Shown here: positions 9,086 through 17,997 of the stretch, one piece after another
How positions within the stretch are numbered: position 1 is the stretch's first letter
How the letters are laid out: each line of letters starts with the position of its first letter
From: an uncultured Dysosmobacter sp.
GTDB taxonomy: Bacteria; Bacillota; Clostridia; Oscillospirales; Oscillospiraceae
Assembly (NCBI GenBank): GCA_934590165.1
Contig: CAKTOO010000017.1
Span: forward strand, 1-60,888
DNA length: 60,888 bases
Reading direction: 5' to 3'
The notes under the pieces: model-generated
Told to the model about the DNA's origin: nothing
Seen by the model: the letters and a program-made list of their open reading frames with translations, nothing else
Databases searched by the model: none
Made by a program: the position numbers and the translations under genes

Positions 9086-9101
9086 AGCAAATATCGTGCC
9101 A
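9086..9101 (-). promoter_or_regulatory. sigma-54 (-24/-12) promoter of the CoA-transferase/lyase unit
   Basis: Minus-strand TGGCACGATATTTGCT is a perfect TGGCACG-N4-TTGCW site. It lies in the short gap after the AEC gene stop, about 75 bases before the CoA-transferase start. Confidence 0.85.
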
Positions 9102-9106
9102 ACTTT

Positions 9107-10051
9107 TCAAATCAGTCCCTTGGACCGCAGGATAAAGACGATGCTGGTCATGGTGAACAGGGACACCAGATGCGTCACCACCACGGCGCCGCAGGCCATG
9201 CTGCCGTCGCCGCCCATTTTGTCGGTAATGATGTAGACATTCACCGCCGCCGGCATACCGCCCACCACAGTCAGCGTCACGATCTGCTCCGGCGCCAGTC
9301 CCGCGGCCACGGCCATGAGCCCCCAAATGGCAGGCATGACGATCAGCTTCACGCCGGACACCCGCAGCAGCATCTTCAAATTGCTCTGAATCACATCCAG
9401 CTTGATGCTGGCGCCCACCACCAAAAGCGCCATGGTACTGGTAGCCACTTGGAGATAGCTCAGGCTCTTGGTGACCACGAAGGGAAGCTCAATGTGGAAA
9501 TAGGCAAAGGGCAAGCCCGCAATAATAGCCAGGACCATGGGGTTTTTCAAAATACCCTTGATGATCTTCCCCACATGGATACCGCCCTCCCCTCCCTTGA
9601 CGGTCATGAGGATGACGCCCTGGATGTTGTACAGCGGCAGCACCAGCGCCAGGATCACCGCCGTGGCCGGCACCGACTCGCTGTTGTAGATATTTTGCAG
9701 CAGCGCCATGCCGAGATAGGCGAAATTACCCCGAAAGCAGGCGTGGGAAAACGCGCTCTGCTTGCTCTTATCAGGGCAGAGCACATTGCCGCAGAGCCAG
9801 GCCAGAACGAACTGGATCATCACGCCCACGGCGGTCACCGCCATGTACTTCGGTTCGAAGGCCACGCCCAGGTCCACATTGCAGATGTCCAGAAACAGCT
9901 TGGCGGGCAGCATGACATAGTACACCAGATTGGTAGTCCGGGCGATGTAGTCCTCAGAAAACAGCCCCTTGTGGGTCAAAAAACACCCCAGCCCCAGCAG
10001 CACAAACAGCGGCAAGATCATATTGACGCTGAACAGAAGGTTTTGCAGCAA
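9107..10051 (-). CDS. AEC-family (auxin efflux carrier-type) permease
   Basis: 314 aa with about 10 membrane segments in two halves. The first segment is MILPLFVLLGLGCFL and the central charged loop is short, as in AEC/MdcF-type carriers known for malonate, malate or other organic anions. A TTG start at 10051 is preferred: GGGAGAGG lies 5 bases upstream and it leaves a leader of about 35 bases from the sigma-54 promoter. A GTG at 10078 would leave almost none. It lies directly upstream of the CoA-transferase/lyase unit with its own promoter, so it probably handles the same acid or its product. Confidence 0.82.
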   Translation of the reverse strand: MLQNLLFSVNMILPLFVLLGLGCFLTHKGLFSEDYIARTTNLVYYVMLPAKLFLDICNVDLGVAFEPKYMAVTAVGVMIQFVLAWLCGNVLCPDKSKQSAFSHACFRGNFAYLGMALLQNIYNSESVPATAVILALVLPLYNIQGVILMTVKGGEGGIHVGKIIKGILKNPMVLAIIAGLPFAYFHIELPFVVTKSLSYLQVATSTMALLVVGASIKLDVIQSNLKMLLRVSGVKLIVMPAIWGLMAVAAGLAPEQIVTLTVVGGMPAAVNVYIITDKMGGDGSMACGAVVVTHLVSLFTMTSIVFILRSKGLI

Positions 10052-10095
10052 ACGAATCCTCTCCCTTTTCTTTTGCACAGTCTAATATTTTATTA

Positions 10096-10111
10096 AGCAA
10101 ATTTTTTGCCA
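10096..10111 (-). promoter_or_regulatory. sigma-54 (-24/-12) promoter of the AEC permease
   Basis: Minus-strand TGGCAAAAAATTTGCT, with GG and GC 10 bases apart and a TTTGCT -12 element like those at 2726 and 9086. Confidence 0.75.
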
Positions 10112-10125
10112 ACTTTTTTACTCCG

Positions 10126-10154
10126 CAAAAATGCGCGGCCCGGCAGCCGCGCAT
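10126..10154 (-). terminator. terminator after trkH
   Basis: A 9-bp stem ATGCGCGGC/GCCGCGCAT (10131-10139 with 10146-10154) followed on the minus strand by TTTTTGC. It insulates the AEC promoter from trk transcription. Confidence 0.8.
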
Positions 10155-10169
10155 CCGCGTTGTCTTTCT

Positions 10170-11636
10170 TTAAAAGCCCCTGCTCCGCTTAGGGGTCAGC
10201 TTCCGCTTCCAGATGGAGGGTGCAACCAGCAGCAGCATAGGGAATATCTCCAGTCGGCCCACCAGCATGTCAAAAGACAGCAGCACCTTTGCCCAGGGGG
10301 AAAACGCGGCAAAATTGCCCATGGGGCCCACCACCTCCAGGCCGGGACCGATGTTGTTCATGCAGGCGGCCACCGCTGTGAAGGTGGTCACCAGGTCCAT
10401 CTCCTCCAGAGACAGCAGAAGGCAGGAAATGGTGAACACAATGACATACACCGTCAAAAACAGGTGCACGCTGCGGATATTCTTCTCTCCGATGGGCTTG
10501 CCCTCAAAGCGGACCGTGGCCACGGCGTTGGGATGCAGCATCTTGCGCATATCGCAGACCGAGGTCTTGGCCAGGATGACGATGCGGGCCACCTTCATAC
10601 CGCCGCCGGTGGAGCCGGCGCAGGCGCCCACGAACATCAAGATCACCAGAATGGCCTTGGAAAACGCCGGCCAGGTGTTGAAATCCGCCGTGGCGTAGCC
10701 GGTGGTGGTGATGATGGAGGACACCTGGAAAAACGCATAGCGGAGACTGGCGGCGAAGCTCTGGTACAGATGGCTGATATTCACCGCGATGGCCAGCACC
10801 GCGGAGGCCACGATGAGCAGATAGGTCCGCAGCTCCTCAGAGTGGAACACATCCCGGAACCGTCGGATAAGCAGGAAATAATACAGGTTGAAATTCACAC
10901 CGAACAGCAGCATGAATACGCCGATAACCACATCGAAATACACACTGTCGTAAGCGCCCACGCTGAGATTGCGGCAGCTGAAGCCGCCGGTGCCGGCGGT
11001 GCCGAAGGCATGGATGGCGGCGTCGTACAGGGGCATTCCTCCCACCAGCAGCAGCACGATCTCCACAACGGTCATGACCAGATAGATGCTGTATAAGATC
11101 TTGGCGGTATCGCTCATGCGGCTGACCAGCTTGCCCACAGTGGGGCCGGGCACCTCCGCCCGCATCAAGTGCATACCGTGACCGTCGTTCATGGGCAGGA
11201 TTGCCATGACGAACACCAGCACGCCCATGCCGCCCACCCAGTGGGTGAAGCTGCGCCAGAACAGGCCACCCCGGCTGAGAGGTTCGATCTCTGTCAGAAT
11301 ACTGGAGCCGGTGGTGGTAAAGCCGGAGACCGTCTCAAAAAAGGCGTCTACATAATTGGGGATATCCCCGGAGAGCACAAAGGGCAGCGCGCCGAACAGG
11401 GACATGCAGATCCACGCCAGCGCCACTACCGCCAAGCCGTCCCGGGCGTACAGGGCGGTGCTCCTGGGTTTTTTCCAGCCCATGGCGCCGCCGCACAGTG
11501 CCAGCAGCAAAATGGGGATCAGGAAAGGCACCGGCGATTCCCCGTATAAAAGAGACACCAGAAGGGGAAGCACCAGAAGGGCCGCCTCCGTCAGCAGGAT
11601 CCTGCCGATGATATATGCGATCATTCGATTATTCAA
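10170..11636 (-). CDS. trkH: Trk/Ktr potassium uptake membrane subunit TrkH
   Basis: 488 aa, the usual TrkH length, with about 10-12 membrane segments. Four selectivity-filter-like P-loops are visible, among them SGFTTTGSS, GTGGFSCRN and GACAGSTGGG. It forms the ion pathway for potassium uptake with TrkA. The start is TTG at 11636, which has AAAGGTGG upstream; an ATG at 11624 is too far from that site. It begins 13 bases after trkA ends, so the two are cotranscribed and probably translationally linked. Confidence 0.92.
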   Translation of the reverse strand: MNNRMIAYIIGRILLTEAALLVLPLLVSLLYGESPVPFLIPILLLALCGGAMGWKKPRSTALYARDGLAVVALAWICMSLFGALPFVLSGDIPNYVDAFFETVSGFTTTGSSILTEIEPLSRGGLFWRSFTHWVGGMGVLVFVMAILPMNDGHGMHLMRAEVPGPTVGKLVSRMSDTAKILYSIYLVMTVVEIVLLLVGGMPLYDAAIHAFGTAGTGGFSCRNLSVGAYDSVYFDVVIGVFMLLFGVNFNLYYFLLIRRFRDVFHSEELRTYLLIVASAVLAIAVNISHLYQSFAASLRYAFFQVSSIITTTGYATADFNTWPAFSKAILVILMFVGACAGSTGGGMKVARIVILAKTSVCDMRKMLHPNAVATVRFEGKPIGEKNIRSVHLFLTVYVIVFTISCLLLSLEEMDLVTTFTAVAACMNNIGPGLEVVGPMGNFAAFSPWAKVLLSFDMLVGRLEIFPMLLLVAPSIWKRKLTPKRSRGF

Positions 11637-11649
11637 CGGACTTCCACCT

Positions 11650-13011
11650 TTACTGCAGGATGTCTCCGATGTCCCGGAGAGAGGTGTCCTTGGTCACCAC
11701 GATCACATCGTCATGGAGATTGAGCACGTCATCGCCGGAGGGGATGATGATCTGTCCGTTCTGGCGGACGATGCCCGCCAGCAGGATGCCGCTTTTCAGC
11801 TTCAGGTCCTTCAAGGGCACACCGATGTACGGAGCCGGCGTGGTGACACCGAACTCCAGCGCCTCCACCGTCTCGTCCACGATACGGTGGAGCGTCTTGA
11901 TCTGAGAGCCGGTGGCATTCTGCATGGCCCGGACATACTGGAGGATCAGCTCCGCCGTCACAGAGCCGGCGGACACCACGCTGTCGATCATGCTCTCAGC
12001 GGCCACCAGCTCCAGCAGGGAGCGGCGGTTGATCTTGGCCACCACCTTGCAGTCCCCCGCCAGGCGGGAGGCGCTCATAGCCATAAGGATATTGGCCTCG
12101 TCCATGCCGGTCAGGGCCACGAAGGCGTCTGTCTGACCGATCCCCTCCTCGTGGAGGAGCTCGCTGTCGGTGCCGTCGCCCACGATGACCAGGGCCCGGG
12201 GCAGCTGCTCACCCATGCGGATGCACCGCTGCTCATCCCGGTCAATGATCTTCACGGACATGCCCATCTCAAGCAGTTCCTGGGCCAGGTAATAGCACAT
12301 TTTGCTGGCGCCCACGATCATGACAGAGGACGCTCTTCCCCGGAACACGCCCAAATGCCGGAAAAACTGCTCCAGCTGGGCGGGGGAGGATGTCAGGTAA
12401 ATCTTATCTCCCGCCTGAAGGACGAAATCACCGGAGGGAATGATGGTCTCCCCTTTCCGGGCCACGGCGCAGATGAGCACCCGGACCCGGATGTTCCGGT
12501 ACAGGTCCGCCAGCTGCATCCCGTGGAGGGCGGATTTTTCCGGCAGCCGGTACTCCACCAGCTCCAGCCGGCCCTTGGAGAAGGACTCCAGCTTCATGGC
12601 GTTGGGGAAGCGCAGCACCCGGGCGATCTCACGGGCGGTGGCCTTCTCCGGGTTAATGGACATGGACAGGCCCAGCTCTTCCCGCATGAAGCGCAGCTGC
12701 TTTTCGTATTCCGGGTTGCGGATACGGGCAATGGTGTGCTGGACTCCCAGCTTTTTGGCTACCAGGCACGCCACGATATTAGTCTCGTCGCTGGAGGTGG
12801 TGGCGATCAGCAGTTCCGCCTTGTCCGTCTCCGCCTCCTTTTGCACCTCGTAACTGGCGCCGTTTCCGCACACGCCCATCACATCATGGATATTGATGAT
12901 ATTGTCGATCAACTGCGGGTTCTGGTCGATGACCGTTACCTGGTTCTCCCCGGACAGGTGCTGCGTCAGCGCAAGGCCCACTTTACCTGCACCCACGATG
13001 ATGATTCTCAT
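11650..13011 (-). CDS. trkA: Trk potassium uptake regulatory subunit TrkA
   Basis: 453 aa with two RCK modules in tandem. Each has a Rossmann nucleotide-binding motif (MRIIIVGAGKVGLAL at the N-terminus and SVMIVGASKMCYYLAQ near residue 230) and a TrkA-C region. It binds NAD(H)/ATP and gates TrkH at the cytoplasmic face. The start at 13011 gives the canonical N-terminus and follows GAGGGAA; 13041 would add ten atypical residues. It leads the trkA-trkH operon. Confidence 0.93.
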   Translation of the reverse strand: MRIIIVGAGKVGLALTQHLSGENQVTVIDQNPQLIDNIINIHDVMGVCGNGASYEVQKEAETDKAELLIATTSSDETNIVACLVAKKLGVQHTIARIRNPEYEKQLRFMREELGLSMSINPEKATAREIARVLRFPNAMKLESFSKGRLELVEYRLPEKSALHGMQLADLYRNIRVRVLICAVARKGETIIPSGDFVLQAGDKIYLTSSPAQLEQFFRHLGVFRGRASSVMIVGASKMCYYLAQELLEMGMSVKIIDRDEQRCIRMGEQLPRALVIVGDGTDSELLHEEGIGQTDAFVALTGMDEANILMAMSASRLAGDCKVVAKINRRSLLELVAAESMIDSVVSAGSVTAELILQYVRAMQNATGSQIKTLHRIVDETVEALEFGVTTPAPYIGVPLKDLKLKSGILLAGIVRQNGQIIIPSGDDVLNLHDDVIVVTKDTSLRDIGDILQ

Positions 13012-13070
13012 GGTAGTTCCCTCATTATCTCCCGCGGACATAGCCGCGTCAAATATCGCTGTATAAAGGA

Positions 13071-13099
13071 ATTATAAAGGAAACCTCCTCAAAAGTGAA
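13071..13099 (-). promoter_or_regulatory. promoter of trkA-trkH
   Basis: Minus-strand TTCACT (13094-13099), 17-base spacer, perfect TATAAT (13071-13076). Confidence 0.6.
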
Positions 13100-13160
13100 T
13101 ACCCATCTTGCATCATTGGCAGAAAATTTATGCTCCCGGCAGATTTCGTCGAAATTTTTC

Positions 13161-13189
13161 TTGACAAATACGGTCCCTCTGCGTAGAAT
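13161..13189 (+). promoter_or_regulatory. strong sigma-70 promoter of the fatty-acid operon
   Basis: Consensus TTGACA (13161-13166), 17-base spacer and TAGAAT (13184-13189), about 75 bases before acpP. The start site would be near 13196, immediately before an AT-only palindrome. Confidence 0.8.
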
Positions 13190-13208
13190 ATGTTCAAATA
13201 TTTTAGTT

Positions 13209-13231
13209 AAATATTTTTAATTAAAATATTT
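13209..13231 (+). promoter_or_regulatory. candidate lipid-regulator operator upstream of acpP
   Basis: Perfect 9-bp inverted repeat AAATATTTT-TAATT-AAAATATTT inside a longer AT-only stretch (about 13192-13241) just downstream of the promoter. AT-rich palindromes here are typical of fatty-acid repressors. The MarR protein at the far end of the operon is the obvious candidate binder. The link is inferred from position. Confidence 0.5.
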
Positions 13232-13261
13232 TATATTTCAACAAATAAGGAGAACCCCCAT

Positions 13262-13492
13262 ATGGAATTTGAGAAAGTACGGGACATCATCGTGGAGACC
13301 CTGGGCTGCGACGCCGAGCAGGTGACGCCGGAGGCCAGCCTGGCCGATGATCTGGGTGCCGATTCCCTGGCTTCCGTGGAGCTGGTCATGGCTCTGGAAG
13401 AGGCCGCCGGCATCTCCATTGACGACGCCGATGTGGCCGGTCTGAAGACCGTGGGCGACATCATGAACTATCTGAAAGCACATCAGAACTGA
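13262..13492 (+). CDS. acpP: acyl carrier protein
   Basis: 76 aa, acidic, with the phosphopantetheine attachment serine in LGADSLASVELVMALEE (DSL motif near residue 36). It carries growing acyl chains as thioesters for all Fab enzymes of this operon. AAGGAG precedes the ATG. It is the first gene after the consensus promoter and is separated from accB by a stable hairpin, which fits the high ACP demand relative to the enzymes. Confidence 0.96.
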   Translation: MEFEKVRDIIVETLGCDAEQVTPEASLADDLGADSLASVELVMALEEAAGISIDDADVAGLKTVGDIMNYLKAHQN

Positions 13493-13500
13493 TTTGTCCG

Positions 13501-13532
13501 CCCCGCCGGAGGTCCTTTCACCTTCGGCGGGG
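13501..13532 (+). other. stable intercistronic hairpin between acpP and accB
   Basis: A perfect 12-bp stem (13501-13512 with 13521-13532, one G-T pair) with an 8-base loop. No U-run follows, so it is more likely an RNA processing or stability element, or a partial attenuator, than a full terminator. Confidence 0.55.
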
Positions 13533-13559
13533 AAAACTTTCCACTGAGAGAGGAACACT

Positions 13560-14000
13560 ATGACCAATCAAGAGATCTTCGACCTGATGGACCGTTTCCA
13601 GCGCAGCTCCCTGCGTTCCATGAAGCTGTCCTGCCAGGATTTTTCCATAGAACTGGAGCAAGGCGCCCCGGCAGCAGCCGCTGCCGCGCCGGCGGCCGCT
13701 GCCGCGCCGGCGGCCGCCCATGCTCCGGCGGCAACCGCCGCCCCCGCTCCCCAGCCGGAGAGCCCTGTCATCTCCGCCCCCTTGGTGGGCACCTATTACG
13801 CCGCCTCCGCCCCGGACAAGCCTCCCTTCGTCAACCCGGGTGACCGGGTGAAGAAGGGCCAGACGGTGTGCCTCATTGAGGCCATGAAAATGATGAGCGA
13901 GGTCCCCGCCCCCTGTGACTGCGTCATTGAGGAGGTCCTGAAGGCCAACGGAGAGCTTGCGGCCTTCGGCGAGCCCCTCTTCCGCTACCGGCCATGCTGA
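13560..14000 (+). CDS. accB: biotin carboxyl carrier protein of acetyl-CoA carboxylase
   Basis: 146 aa. A short N-terminal region is followed by an Ala/Pro-rich flexible linker (about residues 38-65) and the biotinyl domain with the target lysine in EAMKMM. The biotinylated lysine shuttles carboxylate from AccC to AccDA to make malonyl-CoA. AGAGAGG precedes the start. Its end overlaps the accC start by 7 bases. Confidence 0.95.
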   Translation: MTNQEIFDLMDRFQRSSLRSMKLSCQDFSIELEQGAPAAAAAAPAAAAAPAAAHAPAATAAPAPQPESPVISAPLVGTYYAASAPDKPPFVNPGDRVKKGQTVCLIEAMKMMSEVPAPCDCVIEEVLKANGELAAFGEPLFRYRPC

Positions 14001-15385
14001 AGCGGGTCCTGATCGCCAACCGGGGCGAGATCGCGCTGCGGGTGCTGCGGGCCTGCCAGGAAATGGACATTGAGACCGTGGCCGTCTACTCCGAGGCGGA
14101 CGCGGAGGCTCTCCATGTCCAGCTGGCCACTCAGGCGGTGTGCATTGGCCCCGCCCGGGCCGCGGAAAGCTACCTGAACCAGGACGCCCTGCTGACAGTG
14201 GCAAAAGCCACCGGCTGCGATGGGCTCCATCCCGGCTATGGCTTTTTGTCTGAAAGCGCCGACTTCGCCGACGCCTGCACCCGGGAGGGCATCACTTTCA
14301 TCGGCCCTTCCGGCGACACCATCCGCAAGGCCGGCTCCAAATCCGCCGCCCGGGAACTGATGAAGGCCGCCGGCGTGCCGGTGACTCCCGGCTCCGACGG
14401 ACCGGTGGACACCGTGGAAGCGGCTTTGGCCGCGGCGGAGCGAGTGGGCTATCCCGTGCTGCTGAAGGCCAGCGCCGGCGGCGGCGGACGGGGCATCCGC
14501 CGCTGTGACGGACCCGATGCTCTGCCCGCCGCCTACGCAGAGGCTAAAGCCGAGGCCAAAGCCTGCTTCGGCGATGACGAGATGTATCTGGAAAAGCTGG
14601 TGCTGCGGCCCCGGCATATCGAGTTCCAGGTGCTGGCGGACCGTTTCGGGAACGTCATCCACCTGGGAGACCGGGACTGCTCCGTTCAGCGGCGGAACCA
14701 GAAGCTCATTGAGGAGGCCCCCGCCCGGTGCCTGACGCCGGAGCTGCGAGAGGCCATGGGCCAGGCCGCCGTCCGGGCCGCCCGGGCCGTGGGCTATGAA
14801 AACGCCGGCACTGTGGAATTCCTGCTGGACGCCGGCGGGGAACATTTCTACTTTATGGAGATGAATACCCGCATCCAGGTGGAGCATGGCGTCACGGAGC
14901 TCATCACCGGCGTGGACCTGGTGCGCCAGCAGCTGCGCATCGCCTCCGGGCTGTCCCTGGACATGACCCAGGTGGATGTGCATCTGGAGGGCCACGCCCT
15001 GGAGTGCCGCATCAACGCCGAGGACCCGGTGAAAAACTTCCGACCCTGTCCCGGCCAGGTGTCCTTCCTCCACTTCCCCGGCGGCGCCGGGGTACGGGTG
15101 GACTCCTGCCTGTACAACGGCTGCACCCTGTCTCCCTACTATGACTCCATGGCCGCCAAGCTCCTGGTCCACGCGCCCACCCGGCTGGAGGCCATCCGCA
15201 AAATGCGCCGCTGCCTGGAGGAATTCGCCCTGGAGGGCTTCCCCACCAACGCGGAGCTCAGCTATCAGATCCTGTACCATCCCACCTTCGTCCGGGGCGG
15301 CTGCACCACGGCTTTCCTGGACGAGAACCTGCCCCGGCTGCTGGATTTCAACCGGCGGCTCAGTGAAAGCGAGGGTGAGGCATGA
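13994..15385 (+). CDS. accC: biotin carboxylase subunit of acetyl-CoA carboxylase
   Basis: 463 aa. ATP-grasp enzyme with N-terminal MLKRVLIANRGEIALRVLRAC, the glycine-rich ASAGGGGRGIR lid loop near residue 165, and the catalytic EMNTRIQVEHGVTE segment. It carboxylates AccB-biotin with ATP and bicarbonate. The start overlaps accB and the end overlaps accD (ATGA), showing tight coupling of the acc subunits. Confidence 0.96.
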   Translation: MLKRVLIANRGEIALRVLRACQEMDIETVAVYSEADAEALHVQLATQAVCIGPARAAESYLNQDALLTVAKATGCDGLHPGYGFLSESADFADACTREGITFIGPSGDTIRKAGSKSAARELMKAAGVPVTPGSDGPVDTVEAALAAAERVGYPVLLKASAGGGGRGIRRCDGPDALPAAYAEAKAEAKACFGDDEMYLEKLVLRPRHIEFQVLADRFGNVIHLGDRDCSVQRRNQKLIEEAPARCLTPELREAMGQAAVRAARAVGYENAGTVEFLLDAGGEHFYFMEMNTRIQVEHGVTELITGVDLVRQQLRIASGLSLDMTQVDVHLEGHALECRINAEDPVKNFRPCPGQVSFLHFPGGAGVRVDSCLYNGCTLSPYYDSMAAKLLVHAPTRLEAIRKMRRCLEEFALEGFPTNAELSYQILYHPTFVRGGCTTAFLDENLPRLLDFNRRLSESEGEA

Positions 15386-16239
15386 ATTCCATTTTCGCAA
15401 AGCGCCGGGCCCGCCTCCTGGCCATGAAGGCCATGCGGGACAATTACATTCCCGGCGATAAGCTCATCACCTGCCCCAAGTGCGGCCAGGAAAGTGAACG
15501 CCGTCTGGTGGCCCAGGGCCTGTCCGTGTGTCCCAAGTGCGGCTACCACTGGCCCATCGGCGCCTATTACCGTCTCAGCACCATTCTGGACCCCGGCTCC
15601 TTCCGGGAGCTGCATCCCCGGCTGAGCGCCGGTGACCCCCTGCATTTCCCCGGCTACCAGGAAAAACTGGACGCCGCCCAGCGCAAGACCGGCCTCACGG
15701 AGGCGGTGGTCACTGCCACAGGCACCATCGGCGGCAGCCGCTGTGTGGTTGGCGTGCTGGACAGCCGTTTCCTCATGGGCTCTATGAGCGCCGCCGTGGG
15801 CGAAAAAATCACCCTAGCCATTGAATTTGCCGCTAAGAACAAGCTGCCCCTCATCCTGTTTGCCGCCAGCGGCGGCGCCCGGATGCAGGAGGGTATTTTG
15901 TCCCTGATGCAGATGGCAAAGACCAGCGCCGCCCTGGCCCGGTTTTCCGACAAGGGGCTGTTGTATATCTCCGTTTTGACCGACCCCACCACCGGCGGCG
16001 TTACCGCCAGCTTCGCCTCTCTGGGAGACATCATCCTGGCGGAGCCCGGGGCCCTCATCGGCTTCGCCGGTCCCCGGGTCATCCAGCAGACCATCGGCGA
16101 AACACTGCCGGAGGGTTTCCAGCGGGCGGAGTACCAGGAGGAGCACGGCTTTGTGGACGCGGTGGTTCCCCGGGAGAAGATGCGGGATACCCTGAGCCAG
16201 CTGCTGCGGCTCCATGAGAAGGGAGGCCGCCATGAATAA
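15382..16239 (+). CDS. accD: carboxyltransferase beta subunit of acetyl-CoA carboxylase
   Basis: 285 aa. The N-terminal four-cysteine zinc ribbon (CPKC at about residue 28 and again at about 47) identifies AccD rather than a propionyl-CoA homolog. A crotonase-fold carboxyltransferase core follows, with SGGARMQEG and TTGGVTASFA. It works as an AccA2D2 tetramer that moves carboxylate from biotin to acetyl-CoA. It overlaps accC by 4 bases and accA by 8. Confidence 0.95.
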   Translation: MNSIFAKRRARLLAMKAMRDNYIPGDKLITCPKCGQESERRLVAQGLSVCPKCGYHWPIGAYYRLSTILDPGSFRELHPRLSAGDPLHFPGYQEKLDAAQRKTGLTEAVVTATGTIGGSRCVVGVLDSRFLMGSMSAAVGEKITLAIEFAAKNKLPLILFAASGGARMQEGILSLMQMAKTSAALARFSDKGLLYISVLTDPTTGGVTASFASLGDIILAEPGALIGFAGPRVIQQTIGETLPEGFQRAEYQEEHGFVDAVVPREKMRDTLSQLLRLHEKGGRHE

Positions 16240-17053
16240 TTCCCTCACTGCCGCGGAGCGGGTGAACATTGCCCGCCACCCTCAGCGGCCCAATATCAGC
16301 GATTATATCGGCGCCCTGTTCACCGATTTCTTTGAGCAGAAGGGCGACCGCCTGTGCGGTGAGGACGCCGCCATCCTGGGCGGCGTGGCACTGTACCACG
16401 GCCGCCCCGTCACTGTCATCGGCACCCGGAAGGGCAAGTCCCTGGAGGAAAACCTGAAGTGCAACTTCGGTATGCCCAATCCGGAGGGCTACCGCAAGGC
16501 CCTGCGGCTGATGAAGCAGGCGGAGAAGTTCCGCCGCCCCATTTTCACCTTCATTGACACCTCCGGCGCCTATCCCGGCCTGGAGGCCGAGGCCCGGGGC
16601 CAGGGCGAGGCCATCGCCCGGAACCTCATGGAAATGAGCCGCCTGACCGTCCCCGTCATCGCCGTCATCACCGGCGAGGGCAACAGCGGCGGCGCGCTGG
16701 CTCTTGCCGTTGCCGACCGAGTGCTCATGCTGGAAAACGCCGTGTACGCCATTTTGTCCCCGGAGGGCTTCGCCTCCATTTTGTGGAAGGACGCCCAACG
16801 GCGGGACGAGGCCTGCGGCCTCATGAAGCTGACAGCACCGGACCTTCTGGAACTGGGCGTCATCGACGATGTCATCCCGGAGCCGGAGGGCGGCGCCCAC
16901 CTCTCCCCCACCGTGGCCATGCGCCAGGTGGACCGCTGTCTCACCCGCCACCTGGCGGAGCTGGACAAGGAGAGCGGCAAGGCCCTGGCGGCAGCACGCT
17001 ATCAAAAATTCAGACACCTGGGAGCACCCGCTTCCCAAAAGGAGGAAGGATGA
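16232..17053 (+). CDS. accA: carboxyltransferase alpha subunit of acetyl-CoA carboxylase
   Basis: 273 aa with the AccA core: FGMPNPEGYRKALRLM, DTSGAYPG and EGNSGGALALAVAD, and a C-terminal helix. The start at 16232 follows GGGAGG; a frame from 16214 lacks a site. It pairs with AccD. The stop overlaps the fabH start in ATGA. Confidence 0.95.
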   Translation: MNNSLTAAERVNIARHPQRPNISDYIGALFTDFFEQKGDRLCGEDAAILGGVALYHGRPVTVIGTRKGKSLEENLKCNFGMPNPEGYRKALRLMKQAEKFRRPIFTFIDTSGAYPGLEAEARGQGEAIARNLMEMSRLTVPVIAVITGEGNSGGALALAVADRVLMLENAVYAILSPEGFASILWKDAQRRDEACGLMKLTAPDLLELGVIDDVIPEPEGGAHLSPTVAMRQVDRCLTRHLAELDKESGKALAAARYQKFRHLGAPASQKEEG

Positions 17054-17997
17054 ACGGAATCAAGATCCGCGGCACCGGCCGCGCCGTCCCGGAAAAGGTG
17101 GTCACCAACCAGGACCTGGCCCGCATCGTGGAGACCAATGACGAGTGGATCACCAGCCGCACCGGCATCCAGCGGCGCCACCACTGCACCGGTGAGACCC
17201 ACACCTCTTTATGCGTGTCCGCCGCGAAAGCGGCCCTGGAGCGCGCCGGTGTCTCCCCGGACCAGATCGGTGCCTGCATCGTGGCCACGGTCACGGCGGA
17301 TACCCTGGTCCCCTCCGCCGCCTGTATGCTCCAGCGGGAACTGGGGCTGCCCACGGACATCCCCTGCTTTGACCTGAACGCCGCCTGCACGGGCTTTCTT
17401 TACGCCCTGCACACCATGGAGTGCCTGCTGAACGCCTCTCCCCGGAAATTCGGCCTGGTGGTGGGCTGCGAGCAATTGAGCCGCGTCATCAACTGGGAAG
17501 ACCGGGGTACCTGCATCCTCTTTGGAGACGGCGCCGGTGCCGCCGTGGTGGAGTGCCGGGAGGGCTGGCCCTCCGTCGGCGCCGTGCTGGGCAGCCAGGG
17601 CGACGACGAATTGCTGCGGCTGCCGGGCATTGAGTCCGGTGAGCGGGGGTTCATCGCCATGGAGGGCACCAAGGTGTTCAAATTCGCCGTGGAGGCCATC
17701 CCCCGCTGCATGGAACAGGTGCTGGAAAAGGCCCAGATGACAGCGGCGGACGTGGACTTTTTCGTGTTCCATCAGGCCAACGCCCGCATCATCGACCTGG
17801 CGGTGCGGAAATTCCGCATTCCACCGGAAAAGTACTATAAAAATATTCAGGAATACGGCAATACCTCCGCCGCCAGCATTCCTCTGGTCCTCAGCGAACT
17901 GCAGGACCAGGGCAAGGTGGGCCCCGGCTCCCGAACGCTGGTGGTGGGCTTTGGCGGCGGCCTCACCTGGGGCGGCGCGCTGATCGAATTCGCATGA
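17050..17997 (+). CDS. fabH: beta-ketoacyl-ACP synthase III
   Basis: 315 aa. Thiolase-fold condensing enzyme with the Cys-His-Asn triad in NAACTGF (Cys near residue 111), FHQAN (His) and EYGNTSAAS (Asn). It starts chains by condensing an acyl-CoA primer with malonyl-ACP. GGAGGA precedes the ATG. Its TGA overlaps an ATG that begins a 31-codon fabK remnant, the fossil of the original fabH-fabK coupling. Confidence 0.96.
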   Translation: MNGIKIRGTGRAVPEKVVTNQDLARIVETNDEWITSRTGIQRRHHCTGETHTSLCVSAAKAALERAGVSPDQIGACIVATVTADTLVPSAACMLQRELGLPTDIPCFDLNAACTGFLYALHTMECLLNASPRKFGLVVGCEQLSRVINWEDRGTCILFGDGAGAAVVECREGWPSVGAVLGSQGDDELLRLPGIESGERGFIAMEGTKVFKFAVEAIPRCMEQVLEKAQMTAADVDFFVFHQANARIIDLAVRKFRIPPEKYYKNIQEYGNTSAASIPLVLSELQDQGKVGPGSRTLVVGFGGGLTWGGALIEFA

